Below, in pieces: positions 1-7,007 of a stretch of DNA of 64,000 nt. Position numbers and translations under genes: made by a program. The stretch is taken from contig JAFTKA010000002.1 in NCBI GenBank assembly GCA_017456105.1, positions 1 to 64,000 of the forward strand. The letters are read 5' to 3'. Within the stretch, counting starts at the first letter, position 1. Every line of letters begins with the position of its first letter. The stretch comes from Oscillospiraceae bacterium (GTDB lineage Bacteria; Bacillota_A; Clostridia; Oscillospirales; Oscillospiraceae). The notes under the pieces were generated by a model that was not told the origin of the DNA, made no database searches, and was given only the letters and a program-made list of their open reading frames with translations.

Positions 1-65
1 TCAGTTGGTAGAGTAGCCGGTTCATACCCGGTATGTCACCTGTTCGAATCAGGTCGCCGCTACCA
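1..65 (+). tRNA. tRNA-Met (CAT anticodon), 5' end cut by window
   Basis: The window opens in the D-arm. An anticodon stem with loop TTCATAC (anticodon CAT), a T-arm TGTTCGAATCA and an acceptor 3' strand ending in encoded CCA are all visible. A CAT anticodon could also belong to a lysidine-modified tRNA-Ile; the stem lacks the three G:C pairs of an initiator, so an elongator tRNA-Met is favoured. The tRNA-Glu gene begins at the next base. Confidence 0.9.
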
Positions 66-140
66 GGCCCGTTGGTCAAGCGGTTAAGACACCGCCCTTT
101 CACGGCGGTAACATGGGTTCGATTCCCGTACGGGTCACCA
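66..140 (+). tRNA. tRNA-Glu (TTC anticodon)
   Basis: A complete cloverleaf: acceptor GGCCCGT pairs with ACGGGTC, the anticodon loop is CTTTCAC with TTC, the T-loop is GGTTCGATTCC and CCA is encoded. It follows tRNA-Met directly, so both are probably one transcript. The 3' part of this gene (120-138) is repeated at 296-314 and, inverted, at 181-195, which is unusual. Confidence 0.95.
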
Positions 141-146
141 AAAAGA

Positions 147-179
147 AAAACCACTCCTCATGGAGTGGTTTTCTTTTTG
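147..179 (+). terminator. Intrinsic terminator of the tRNA pair
   Basis: CCACTCC (151-157) and GGAGTGG (162-168) form a stem with a 4-nt loop. It is preceded by an A-run and followed by TTTTCTTTTT, just after the tRNA-Glu CCA end. Confidence 0.85.
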
Positions 180-180
180 C

Positions 181-460
181 CCCGTACGGGAATCGAAAGA
201 TCCAATCGCAATATGCCGGTGGCATATTGCTGCCACCAGTTCAAAAACTGGTGGCTACCTTAGTTTCTTTCCACCGGAGTGGAAAGAAACGCAAACGATT
301 CCCGTACGGGTCACGCCAAAATAACATTTTGGCACGTGCACGTCTGTTGAAGGCCGGCCTTGCCGGAGGCAAGGTAAAAAACTGTCCGGGGGACAGTTTT
401 TTAGGCCGTGGGAGATTCCATTGACTTACGACGGCAGCCGAATGGCTGTTGGCGTAAGTC
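181..460. repeat. Hairpin array with tRNA-Glu 3'-end fragments, non-coding
   Basis: No convincing gene lies here. Successive near-perfect inverted repeats are seen: 208-217/221-230 (10 bp), 233-241/246-254 (9 bp), 263-274/279-290 (12 bp), 315-322/326-333 (8 bp), 376-387/391-402 (12 bp) and 423-430/452-459 (8 bp, with an inner CAGCC/GGCTG stem). The sequence at 296-314 is a 19-nt direct copy of the tRNA-Glu T-arm and acceptor (120-138), and 181-195 is an inverted 15-nt copy. The stem sequences differ from one another, so this is not a simple tandem repeat. Decayed integration scars at a tRNA gene are one reading. Confidence 0.75.
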
Positions 461-484
461 GATCTTGTTAAGAGGTTTTTCCGA

Positions 485-733
485 TTACCCAAAATCGTGC
501 CGACTGCCGCCGTCGCTTCCGAGCGATTCAAAAGCACAGACGATATCTTCAATTTTCATGAAGCATTCCGGGTCGTCTAGGCTGTCATCGGAGAGAATCT
601 CCTTGATTCTCTGAAGTGTTTTATAAGCTTCGCCTTCCACAATTTTGGAAAGGTCTGATTCGTTTCCCGGAAACGTTATTTTTAATTCTCCTTTGCTGAG
701 TGCATGGGACAGGATTTCTTTATACAACTCCAT
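485..733 (-). CDS. Small conserved hypothetical protein
   Basis: An 82-residue acidic protein starting MELYKEIL and ending SLGSDGGSRHDFG. The start is set by AAAGGAG eight bases before ATG at 733; the longer reading lacks a ribosome site. The mid-part is rich in Asp and Glu (DDSLDDPE) and looks helical. It is transcribed away from the XRE-type gene at 829 across a short promoter region with inverted repeats, which suggests joint control. I recall similar small proteins in mobile regions of gut clostridia, but no function is known to me. The sequence is more AT-rich than the following core genes. Confidence 0.65.
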   Translation of the reverse strand: MELYKEILSHALSKGELKITFPGNESDLSKIVEGEAYKTLQRIKEILSDDSLDDPECFMKIEDIVCAFESLGSDGGSRHDFG

Positions 734-758
734 AATTAATCTCCTTTGCGTTTTTGCT

Positions 759-828
759 ATCACCATTATAGGTCAATTTAACCCTATTTACAATAGGGAA
801 ATTTGCCATAATAATTATGGTGATGAAA
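759..828. promoter_or_regulatory. Divergent promoter region with inverted repeats, likely XRE operator
   Basis: CCCTATT (782-788) and AATAGGG (792-798) are a perfect 7-bp inverted repeat around TAC, centred between the two divergent genes. An outer imperfect pair, ATCACCATTATA (759-770) and ATAATTATGGTGAT (811-824), flanks it. Such nested dyads are typical operators for small HTH repressors; binding is inferred. Confidence 0.5.
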
Positions 829-1050
829 ATGACACGCATTAGAGAATTACGTAAAGAAAAAGGGTATACCCAAGTTAAAATACAAATGCTCACAGGAATC
901 GACCAAAGTGATTATTCAAAGATTGAAAGCGGAAAACGCTATTTGACCTTTGAACAATGCCGCAAGCTAGCGATTGCTTTGGATACCAGTATGGACTATT
1001 TGTCCGGTTTAACAGATGAGAAAAAGCCTTATCCGCGAAGCGGTAAATAA
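829..1050 (+). CDS. XRE-family helix-turn-helix regulator
   Basis: A 73-residue DNA-binding protein of the Cro/CI (HTH_3) type. The order is RELRKEKGYTQVKIQMLTGI (helices 1-2), QSDYSKIESGKRYLTFEQ (recognition helix and turn) and LAIALDTSMDYLSGLTD, the usual XRE signature. There is no extra domain. ATGs at 817, 823 and 829 are possible; 829 puts MTRIRELR at the family's usual start and GGTGAT close upstream. The protein probably represses its own promoter and the divergent gene through the dyad at 782-798. Together with the tRNA-Glu fragments it hints at a remnant of an integrated element. Confidence 0.85.
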   Translation: MTRIRELRKEKGYTQVKIQMLTGIDQSDYSKIESGKRYLTFEQCRKLAIALDTSMDYLSGLTDEKKPYPRSGK

Positions 1051-1085
1051 AAAAACTCACACCCTCTTGGGTGTGAGTTTTTTTA
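1051..1085 (+). terminator. Intrinsic terminator after the XRE gene
   Basis: AAACTCACACCC pairs with GGGTGTGAGTTT around a TCTT loop and is followed by a T-run. The A-run on the other side lets it also serve the converging gene that ends at 1092. Confidence 0.9.
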
Positions 1086-1091
1086 CTGGTC

Positions 1092-1379
1092 TTAATCCTC
1101 AAAAGTCAGCACGTCCTTGTAACGCTCCTTGAAGATGTCGTAAACTGCGTCCAGGGTGGTCTCGTCCTCCACAGCCACGTAGTTTTCGTTTTCCTCGTCC
1201 ACGGGCTCAATCTCCAGGATCACGATCTCATAGGCATCTTCCTCAGCGGGCAGCAGCACCAGATACTCCTTGCCGTTGTACTCGATGCAATCCAGATACT
1301 CAAACTGGGTCTGCACACCGTTTTCGTCGGTCAGGCTCAGAATGGATTCTTCTTCCTGCAGGATCTCGTTGTTTTCCAT
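1092..1379 (-). CDS. DUF1292-family acidic protein
   Basis: A 95-residue, strongly acidic protein. It fits the DUF1292 family (YrzB-like): short beta-rich proteins with a pattern like ILSLTDENGVQTQFEYLDCI followed by EYLVLLPAEED. The start is ATG at 1379 behind GGAGAAACATC; the longer upstream reading lacks a ribosome site. Function is unknown; in other Firmicutes these genes often lie near the Holliday-junction resolvase homologue YqgF, which is not present here. The gene stands alone between two terminated units. Confidence 0.8.
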   Translation of the reverse strand: MENNEILQEEESILSLTDENGVQTQFEYLDCIEYNGKEYLVLLPAEEDAYEIVILEIEPVDEENENYVAVEDETTLDAVYDIFKERYKDVLTFED

Positions 1380-1449
1380 GATGTTTCTCCTTATCTGCGG
1401 CAAAGCCGATATTTTTCTTTATTATAATGCAGGGGAAACAATCTGTCAA

Positions 1450-2223
1450 TTACCGTGCATTGGCCGTCTTCAGCTGCAGCTGCAGCTTGTCGGCGATGAG
1501 AGCGATAAATTCGGAATTGGTAGGTTTACCCTTTGTGTTGCTGACCGTATAACCAAAAAATCTCTGCAGAGTATCCAGATCGCCCCGATCCCAAGCTACC
1601 TCAATGGCATGGCGAATGGCACGCTCCACACGGGAAGGCGTGGTCTGGAAGGTCTTGGCTACCTGGGGGTAGAGGATCTTGGTAATGGCGTTGATCACGT
1701 CCATATCTTCCACCGCAATAATGATGGCTTCCCGGAGATACTGGTAGCCCTTAATGTGGGCGGGTACACCGATCTCGTGAATGATATTGGTTACCAGGGT
1801 TTCAATGTTCTGCTGACCGGAATGCTTCACAGGCTGCGGTTTCTGGCTGCTGCTCCCTCCCAGCTCCTTGATCCGCTCCACCAGTGCCTCCAGATCACAG
1901 GGCTTCAGCATCAGATAATGCACGCCCAAATTTGCGGCGGCGGCCGCCACATAGTCGGTGATAAAGCCAGATGTGGCCAAAACCTTGGGTCTGGGCTCCA
2001 CACCGGCGATGGCCTTCAGGACGCTGATACCGTCTTTCTTTCCCAGCATCATGTCCAGCACCAAAATATTCGGCTTTCGCTCGGTAACCATACGGATCGC
2101 CTGCTCCCCATCATTGGCAATTCCCAGCACCTTAAAGCCTTCTGTCTGCTGCAGTACGGAATTCAGGCAAAGACTGAACTCCTCGGCATTGTCTGCAATA
2201 ATTACGGTTGTGTAGTTGTCCAT
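1450..2223 (-). CDS. spo0A: Sporulation master regulator Spo0A
   Basis: A 257-residue cytoplasmic response regulator. The receiver domain (about 1-125) has the acidic pocket near D11 and the phospho-acceptor D57 in NILVLDMML, plus a conserved LKPCD. A variable linker ([13 protein letters not shown]) leads to the Spo0A C-terminal domain (about 150-257), with [16 protein letters not shown] and the recognition-helix region [20 protein letters not shown]. Start ATG 2223 follows AGGAGAGG. Phosphorylated Spo0A binds 0A boxes and switches on sporulation genes; its presence places the organism in a spore-forming lineage but does not prove that it sporulates. No spoIVB partner lies next to it. Confidence 0.97.
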   Translation of the reverse strand: MDNYTTVIIADNAEEFSLCLNSVLQQTEGFKVLGIANDGEQAIRMVTERKPNILVLDMMLGKKDGISVLKAIAGVEPRPKVLATSGFITDYVAAAAANLGVHYLMLKPCDLEALVERIKELGGSSSQKPQPVKHSGQQNIETLVTNIIHEIGVPAHIKGYQYLREAIIIAVEDMDVINAITKILYPQVAKTFQTTPSRVERAIRHAIEVAWDRGDLDTLQRFFGYTVSNTKGKPTNSEFIALIADKLQLQLKTANAR

Positions 2224-2277
2224 AGTTTCCTCTCCTGTCTTTTGAGATTTTCCCCCAGCGTTGCAGTAAAACCTCAC

Positions 2278-2380
2278 TTGCGACAAATATAATTTAGCAT
2301 AATGAAACAGCATTTGCAAGGAAAAACCAAAATAATCGCTCGACAAAAATCCCGAATAAAGGTCGAAAAAGGTCGAAAAA
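2278..2380. promoter_or_regulatory. Region with 0A-box-like heptamers between spo0A and pepF
   Basis: Four one-mismatch matches to the 0A-box core TGTCGAA occur: TGTCGCA and TGTCGAG on the minus strand near 2280 and 2340, and the tandem GGTCGAA pair at about 2361-2377. This would fit autoregulation of spo0A, but heptamers this short occur by chance. Confidence 0.35.
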
Positions 2381-2417
2381 ATAACTTTTTATAAAATTTC
2401 TATTTTTTGGTTTCCGG

Positions 2418-2446
2418 TTGACTGATGCCGGAAAATAAGGTACAAT
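2418..2446 (+). promoter_or_regulatory. Sigma-A-type promoter of pepF
   Basis: TTGACT (2418-2423), a 17-bp spacer and TACAAT (2441-2446) lie 33 bases before the pepF start. Confidence 0.7.
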
Positions 2447-2478
2447 GCAAGAAAAAACACACCTTAGGAGGCCAAAAA

Positions 2479-4233
2479 ATGAACGACGTTTGGAATCTTG
2501 ACCCCATATATAAAGGCTTTGAAGACCCCCATTTTGAGGAAGACCTGAAAGCATTGCAGGAGCTGGTTTGCCAGATCACGGAATTTACAGGTAAGCTCTC
2601 CGAGGCTGAACCCCTTGCCGGCCTGCATAGGGGCATTTACCTTCTGGAGGAGATCTCCAAGCTTGGCGGCAAGCTGGGTCTTTACTCCCACCTGCGGCAG
2701 GCGGCCAACACCAGAGATCCCCAGGCAGGCTCTCAGATGGGACGTGTTATGGCGGTGATCAGCGGCACAGCCGGCCCCCAGGCTGCCTTTGAAGCCTGGG
2801 CAAGCAGCTTGCCCAACCTGATGGATCTGGTAACCTCCGATGAAAACCTGAAGGATTATACCTGGCTGTTCCGGAATGTTGCAGAGGGCAGCCGTTACCT
2901 TCTGCCGGGCAGGGGCGAGGAGATCATGGCCCGTATGAAGCTGTCCGGCGGCAGTGCCTGGAGCGACCTGCAATCCTACCTGACCAGCACCGTTCCCGTT
3001 ACTTACCGGGGCGAAAAAACCAATCTGTCCGCCATTCGGAACTTGGCCTACGATGCCGACCAGCAGGTCCGGAAGGACGCCTATGAAGCGGAGATCGCCT
3101 GCTATGAGCGGATTGCTGACGCGGTGGCATTTTCCCTGAACTCCATCAAATTGGAGACCATCACCGACTGTAAGCTCCGGGGTTACCCTTCCGCTTTGGA
3201 AAGGACTCTGAAGCATTCTCACGTGGAAAAGGCCACATTGGATGCCATGCTCTCTGCCATGGACGAGTATCTGCCCAAATTCTGGCAGTACCTGAAGGCC
3301 AAGGCTAAGGCACTGGGTCATAAAAACGGCCTTCCCTGGTACGACCTGTTTGCTCCCATGGGCAAGACCTCTACTGCCTTTACCGCCCAGCAGGCACGGG
3401 ATTTTCTGGTGAATCTGTTTGCCGGCTTTGACACCGAGCTTTCCCAGATGGTTGCCACTGCCTTTGACGAGGCCTGGATCGATTTCTACCCTCGGGACGG
3501 CAAGCGGGGCGGTGCGTTCTGTGCCGGCGTGGAGTCTTTGGGCGAAAGCCGGATCTTAACCAATTTCGACGGCACCTTCAGCGACGTGGTAACCCTGGCA
3601 CACGAGCTGGGACACGCCTTCCACAACCACTGCATTCGGGATCAGCGGCCGCTCAATATGGACTACTCCATGCCCGTGGCGGAGACCGCTTCTACCTTCA
3701 ATGAGTGTGTGGTCATGGCGGCCGCCATCGCAAATGCTGCCGACAAGGACGAAAAGCTGGCCCTGATCGAATCCCAGCTGCAGGACGCCACCCAGATCAT
3801 TTGCGACATCTACTCCCGCTACCGCTTTGAGACCATGGTCTTTGACAACCGGGAAGAGAAATTTATGGACGCTGCCACCCTCTGCTCCTTTATGCTGGAG
3901 GCACAGAAGCAGTCCTACGGCGACGGCCTGGATCCTGATTGCCAGCACCCCTATATGTGGGTCTGCAAGAGCCATTACTACGGCCCCACCTTCTACAATT
4001 TCCCCTATGCCTTCGGCGGCCTGTTCGCCCGGGGCCTGTATGCTCAGTACGAAAAGGAGGGCAAGGATTTCCTGCCCAAGTACAAAAAGCTTTTGTACAC
4101 CACCACCGTTGCCTCCGCGGAAGATACTGCCAAGGTGGCGGACATTGACCTGACGGATAAGGCCTTCTGGTGCAGTGCCTTGCAGATGATCGCAGAGCAG
4201 ATCGACCAATTCTGTGAGATCGTGGAGGGATAA
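2479..4233 (+). CDS. pepF: Oligoendopeptidase F (M3 family zinc peptidase)
   Basis: A 584-residue cytoplasmic metallopeptidase that cleaves short peptides. The zinc motif HELGH lies at 375-379 and the third ligand is probably E402 in the family motif AETASTFNE. The length and the C-terminal pattern HYYGPTFYNFPYAFG are typical of the PepF clade. ATG 2479 is preceded by TTAGGAGG at 2465-2472; an in-frame ATG at 2425 lacks a ribosome site. The M18 aminopeptidase gene starts one base after the stop, so the two form a peptide-degrading operon. Confidence 0.95.
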   Translation: MNDVWNLDPIYKGFEDPHFEEDLKALQELVCQITEFTGKLSEAEPLAGLHRGIYLLEEISKLGGKLGLYSHLRQAANTRDPQAGSQMGRVMAVISGTAGPQAAFEAWASSLPNLMDLVTSDENLKDYTWLFRNVAEGSRYLLPGRGEEIMARMKLSGGSAWSDLQSYLTSTVPVTYRGEKTNLSAIRNLAYDADQQVRKDAYEAEIACYERIADAVAFSLNSIKLETITDCKLRGYPSALERTLKHSHVEKATLDAMLSAMDEYLPKFWQYLKAKAKALGHKNGLPWYDLFAPMGKTSTAFTAQQARDFLVNLFAGFDTELSQMVATAFDEAWIDFYPRDGKRGGAFCAGVESLGESRILTNFDGTFSDVVTLAHELGHAFHNHCIRDQRPLNMDYSMPVAETASTFNECVVMAAAIANAADKDEKLALIESQLQDATQIICDIYSRYRFETMVFDNREEKFMDAATLCSFMLEAQKQSYGDGLDPDCQHPYMWVCKSHYYGPTFYNFPYAFGGLFARGLYAQYEKEGKDFLPKYKKLLYTTTVASAEDTAKVADIDLTDKAFWCSALQMIAEQIDQFCEIVEG

Positions 4234-4234
4234 G

Positions 4235-5506
4235 ATGGAAAAATTACTGGATTTTTTGAAGAAAAGCCACAGTGCCTACCACGCAGTGGCAGGCCTGACA
4301 GAGTGCCTGAAGGCGGCGGATTATACCCCCCTGACCGAAACGGAAGACTGGGATCTGACTCCTGGTGGAAAGTATTATGTAAACCGAAACGGCAGTGCGT
4401 TGCTTGCCTTCCGCTTGCCGGAAGAAAGCCCCAGGGGCTTTATGATCGGTGCATCTCACAGCGACCGTCCCACCTTTAAGGTGAAGGAAAACGGAGCTCT
4501 GTCCGGAAGCTATACCCGCCTGTCCACAGAGAAATACGGCGGAATGCTGATGGCATCCTGGCTGGACAGACCCTTGTCCGTAGCCGGTCGTGTGGTCGTG
4601 GAAACAGAAAATGGCATTGAGAGCCGACTGGTGGATATTGACCGGGATCTTTTGCTGATCCCCAACGTGGCGATCCACTTAAACCGCAAGGCAAACGAGG
4701 GCGTAGCTTTGAATCCTGCCACGGATATGTTGCCCCTGATGGGCGATAAGGAAAAGGAAGCCCTCTTCTGGCAGGAGCTGGAAAAGCAGGCAGGTGGCAA
4801 AATTTTAGGCCACGATCTGTACTTGTATGTCCGCCAGGAACCCACCCGGTGGGGGCTGGAGCAGGAGTATTTCTCCGCCCAGGCCATTGACGATCTGGAG
4901 TGTGCCTGGTGCTGCACTCAGGGCTTTTTGAAAGCAAAGGCAACGGATAAGATCCCGGTGCTGTGCGTATTCGACAGCGAGGAGGTAGGCTCGTCTTCCT
5001 ATCAGGGAGCAGCCTCCGACTTCCTGCAAAGCACCCTGACCCGGATCTGCGGGTGTCTGAATTTGGAGGAAAAGCGTCAGATAGCCGGCTCTTTCATGGT
5101 GTCTGCGGATAACGGCCACGCCCTGCACCCCAACCACCCGGAGCTTTCGGATTCTGCCAACGCCCCTGTGCTGGGCGGCGGCGTGGTGCTGAAGTTCAAC
5201 GCCAATCAGAAGTATACCACCGACGGTGTTTCCGCAGCCGTTTTCCGGAAGATCTGCCAAAAGGCGAGTGTGCCTGTGCAGACCTACTGTAACCGTGCAG
5301 ATCTGCCCGGCGGCTCGACATTGGGAAATATCTCCCTTTCTCAGGTGGGCGTACCCTGTGTGGATATCGGTCTTGCCCAGCTTGCCATGCACTCCTGTTT
5401 TGAAACCGCAGGCGTGCAGGACGTAGAGTACCTGATCAACGCCATGACGGCTTTCTACGGCACAAAACTGGAAGGCACACCGGACACCGGCTACAGCATT
5501 GTGTAA
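4235..5506 (+). CDS. apeB: M18-family aminopeptidase (aspartyl aminopeptidase type)
   Basis: A 423-residue zinc aminopeptidase that removes N-terminal, often acidic, residues. Family landmarks are GASHSDRPTFKVKENG (first metal-binding His), an AIDDLECAW segment, DSEEVGSSSYQGA (catalytic and metal-binding acids), SADNGHALHPNHPE and the late MHSCFETAG. Length is close to the bacterial norm. ATG 4235 follows GGAGGG, which lies in the last pepF codons. Translation is probably coupled to pepF. The gene symbol follows the usual bacterial name; substrate preference is not tested here. Confidence 0.93.
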   Translation: MEKLLDFLKKSHSAYHAVAGLTECLKAADYTPLTETEDWDLTPGGKYYVNRNGSALLAFRLPEESPRGFMIGASHSDRPTFKVKENGALSGSYTRLSTEKYGGMLMASWLDRPLSVAGRVVVETENGIESRLVDIDRDLLLIPNVAIHLNRKANEGVALNPATDMLPLMGDKEKEALFWQELEKQAGGKILGHDLYLYVRQEPTRWGLEQEYFSAQAIDDLECAWCCTQGFLKAKATDKIPVLCVFDSEEVGSSSYQGAASDFLQSTLTRICGCLNLEEKRQIAGSFMVSADNGHALHPNHPELSDSANAPVLGGGVVLKFNANQKYTTDGVSAAVFRKICQKASVPVQTYCNRADLPGGSTLGNISLSQVGVPCVDIGLAQLAMHSCFETAGVQDVEYLINAMTAFYGTKLEGTPDTGYSIV

Positions 5507-5563
5507 TTTAGCAAAATATACAAAAAACGCCTTAGATTCCTGTGCAAAAACACAATTGAGAAA

Positions 5564-5593
5564 TTGACAGTATTTATGATATTATACTAGTAT
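5564..5593 (+). promoter_or_regulatory. Probable promoter for the malK/msmX leader
   Basis: A consensus TTGACA at 5564-5569 is followed by an AT-rich stretch with TAGTAT at 5588-5593 (18-bp spacer) and a better TATACT at 5583-5588 (13-bp spacer, too short). Transcription would begin near 5600 and leave a leader of about 165 nt. Confidence 0.55.
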
Positions 5594-5600
5594 CCCAACG

Positions 5601-5767
5601 TGTGGTCTCTACTCCACCTAACATTAGAGACTTCGCGGAACATAAGGAGGAAGTTTTCCGTTTCGACTCACGGTGCGGCAGTGTGGAGACCTGTCGTAAG
5701 GCCGATGGGGAAGTCCCCCGCGGCGAGGGCATACGCGAGGAGTCGGTATGCTTAGAGTCAAGAGATT
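5601..5767 (+). ncRNA. Structured 5' leader RNA, candidate cis-regulatory element
   Basis: This 167-nt gap is filled with complementary segments: GGTCTCT (5604-5610) with AGAGAC (5626-5631), CGGAA (5636-5640) with TTCCG (5656-5660), GGGG/CCCC (5707-5718) and GCATAC (5729-5734) with GTATGC (5746-5751). GGTCTC (5604-5609) and CTCCAC (5612-5617) can instead pair with GAGACC and GTGGAG at 5683-5691, giving mutually exclusive folds. A GAGGAG sits in the loop of the last hairpin. No poly-T terminator is seen, so control of translation or stability is more likely. Leader RNA motifs upstream of malK/msiK-type ATPases have been described in bacteria; I cannot tell whether this is one of them. Confidence 0.6.
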
Positions 5768-6961
5768 ATGGCAACTGTATCCCTGCAAAACATCAAGAAA
5801 GTTTACCCCTTCAGCGGCGACGACGCCAAGAAAAAGAAGAAGAAAAAGGGTGAACCCGTCGAGGAGAAGAAGGTTAACCTGCAGATCACTGACGAAGGCG
5901 TCGTGGCTGTTCAGGAGTTCAACCTTGAGATCGCCGACAAGGAATTCATCGTTCTGGTCGGACCCTCCGGCTGTGGTAAGTCCACCACCCTGCGTATGAT
6001 CGCAGGTCTGGAAGAGATCTCCGATGGTGCACTGTACATCGGCGACCGTCTGGTGAACGACGTGGCCCCCAAGGACCGCGATATCGCCATGGTTTTCCAG
6101 AACTACGCTCTGTACCCCCACATGACCGTGTATGAAAACATGGCCTTCGCCCTGAAGCTTCGCAAGACCCCCAAGGCTGAGATCGATGCCAAGGTCAAGG
6201 AAGCCGCTGAAATTTTGGATATCACCCAGTACCTGGGCCGTAAGCCCAAGGCTCTGTCCGGCGGTCAGCGTCAGCGTGTGGCCATCGGCCGTGCCATCGT
6301 CCGTGATCCTCAGGTCATGCTGATGGACGAGCCTCTGTCCAACTTGGACGCCAAGCTGCGTAACCAGATGCGTGCTGAGATCATCAAGCTCCGCTCCCGT
6401 ATCAACACCACCTTCATTTACGTTACCCACGACCAGACCGAGGCTATGACCCTGGGCGACCGTATCGTTATTATGAAGGACGGTTTCATTCAGCAGATCG
6501 GCACTCCTCAGGAAGTGTTCAATCACCCCTACAACCTGTTCGTAGCAGGCTTCATCGGCTCTCCCCAGATGAACTTCTTCGATGCCAAGCTGGTTAAGAA
6601 CGGTGAAAAGTACGCCGTTGACCTGTGCGGTCATCAGGTAGAGCTGTCCGAGGAGAAGCAGGCTGCTCTGAAGGCCAACGATGTAGCCGAGCAGGAGATC
6701 ACTCTGGGCATTCGCCCCGAGCACATCATGCTCGCCGACAATGGCATTGAGGGCAACATCGACGTGCACGAGCTGATGGGCTCCTCCGTCCACCTGCACG
6801 TATCTTCCTATGGCAAGGACGTGGTCATCGTGGTTTCCACAATGAACATGACCGAGAAGGAAGTCAACTCTCTGAACGCAGGCACCGGTGTGAAGTTCAC
6901 CTTCGGTGGCAACAACTGCCACGTATTCAGCAAGGAGACCGGCATCAACCTGGAGGCCTAA
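5768..6961 (+). CDS. MsmX/MalK/UgpC-type ABC transporter ATPase
   Basis: A 397-residue ATPase that would energise one or more carbohydrate importers at the membrane. Walker A is GPSGCGKST (65-73), the signature LSGGQ is at 163-167, Walker B runs into D187-E188, and a C-terminal MOBE-type regulatory domain follows residue 240. An unusual charged insert with seven consecutive lysines lies at about residues 18-36, between the first strand and the Walker A strand. No binding protein or permease lies nearby, so it is probably a shared ATPase like MsmX. The ribosome site is weak (AAGAG), in keeping with control by the leader. An intrinsic terminator follows. Confidence 0.9.
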   Translation: MATVSLQNIKKVYPFSGDDAKKKKKKKGEPVEEKKVNLQITDEGVVAVQEFNLEIADKEFIVLVGPSGCGKSTTLRMIAGLEEISDGALYIGDRLVNDVAPKDRDIAMVFQNYALYPHMTVYENMAFALKLRKTPKAEIDAKVKEAAEILDITQYLGRKPKALSGGQRQRVAIGRAIVRDPQVMLMDEPLSNLDAKLRNQMRAEIIKLRSRINTTFIYVTHDQTEAMTLGDRIVIMKDGFIQQIGTPQEVFNHPYNLFVAGFIGSPQMNFFDAKLVKNGEKYAVDLCGHQVELSEEKQAALKANDVAEQEITLGIRPEHIMLADNGIEGNIDVHELMGSSVHLHVSSYGKDVVIVVSTMNMTEKEVNSLNAGTGVKFTFGGNNCHVFSKETGINLEA

Positions 6962-6973
6962 TCCAAAACACAT

Positions 6974-7007
6974 ATCGGGCCGGAGCGAAAGCTCCGGCCC
7001 GATTTTT
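6974..7007. terminator. Bidirectional intrinsic terminator
   Basis: ATCGGGCCGGAGC and GCTCCGGCCCGAT form a perfect 13-bp stem with a GAAA loop, followed by TTTTATT. It ends the ATPase gene and overlaps the stop of the converging SLH gene. Confidence 0.92.

Noticed and set aside
33..424. Short plus-strand frames over the tRNA genes and hairpin array
   Set aside because: They overlap tRNA-Glu and non-coding hairpins and have no ribosome site.
181..460. Possible CRISPR array
   Set aside because: The units are unlike hairpins with no constant direct repeat or regular spacer length, and no cas genes are nearby.
1270..2292. A 340-codon plus-strand frame opposite spo0A
   Set aside because: Spo0A is certain on the other strand, and this frame has no ribosome site or recognisable motif.
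5748..5999. 83-codon frame with a strong GAGGAG five bases upstream of its ATG in the malK leader
   Set aside because: It runs out of frame through the certain ATPase gene and shows no conserved sequence; the GAGGAG sits in the loop of a leader hairpin and may belong to the RNA element instead.
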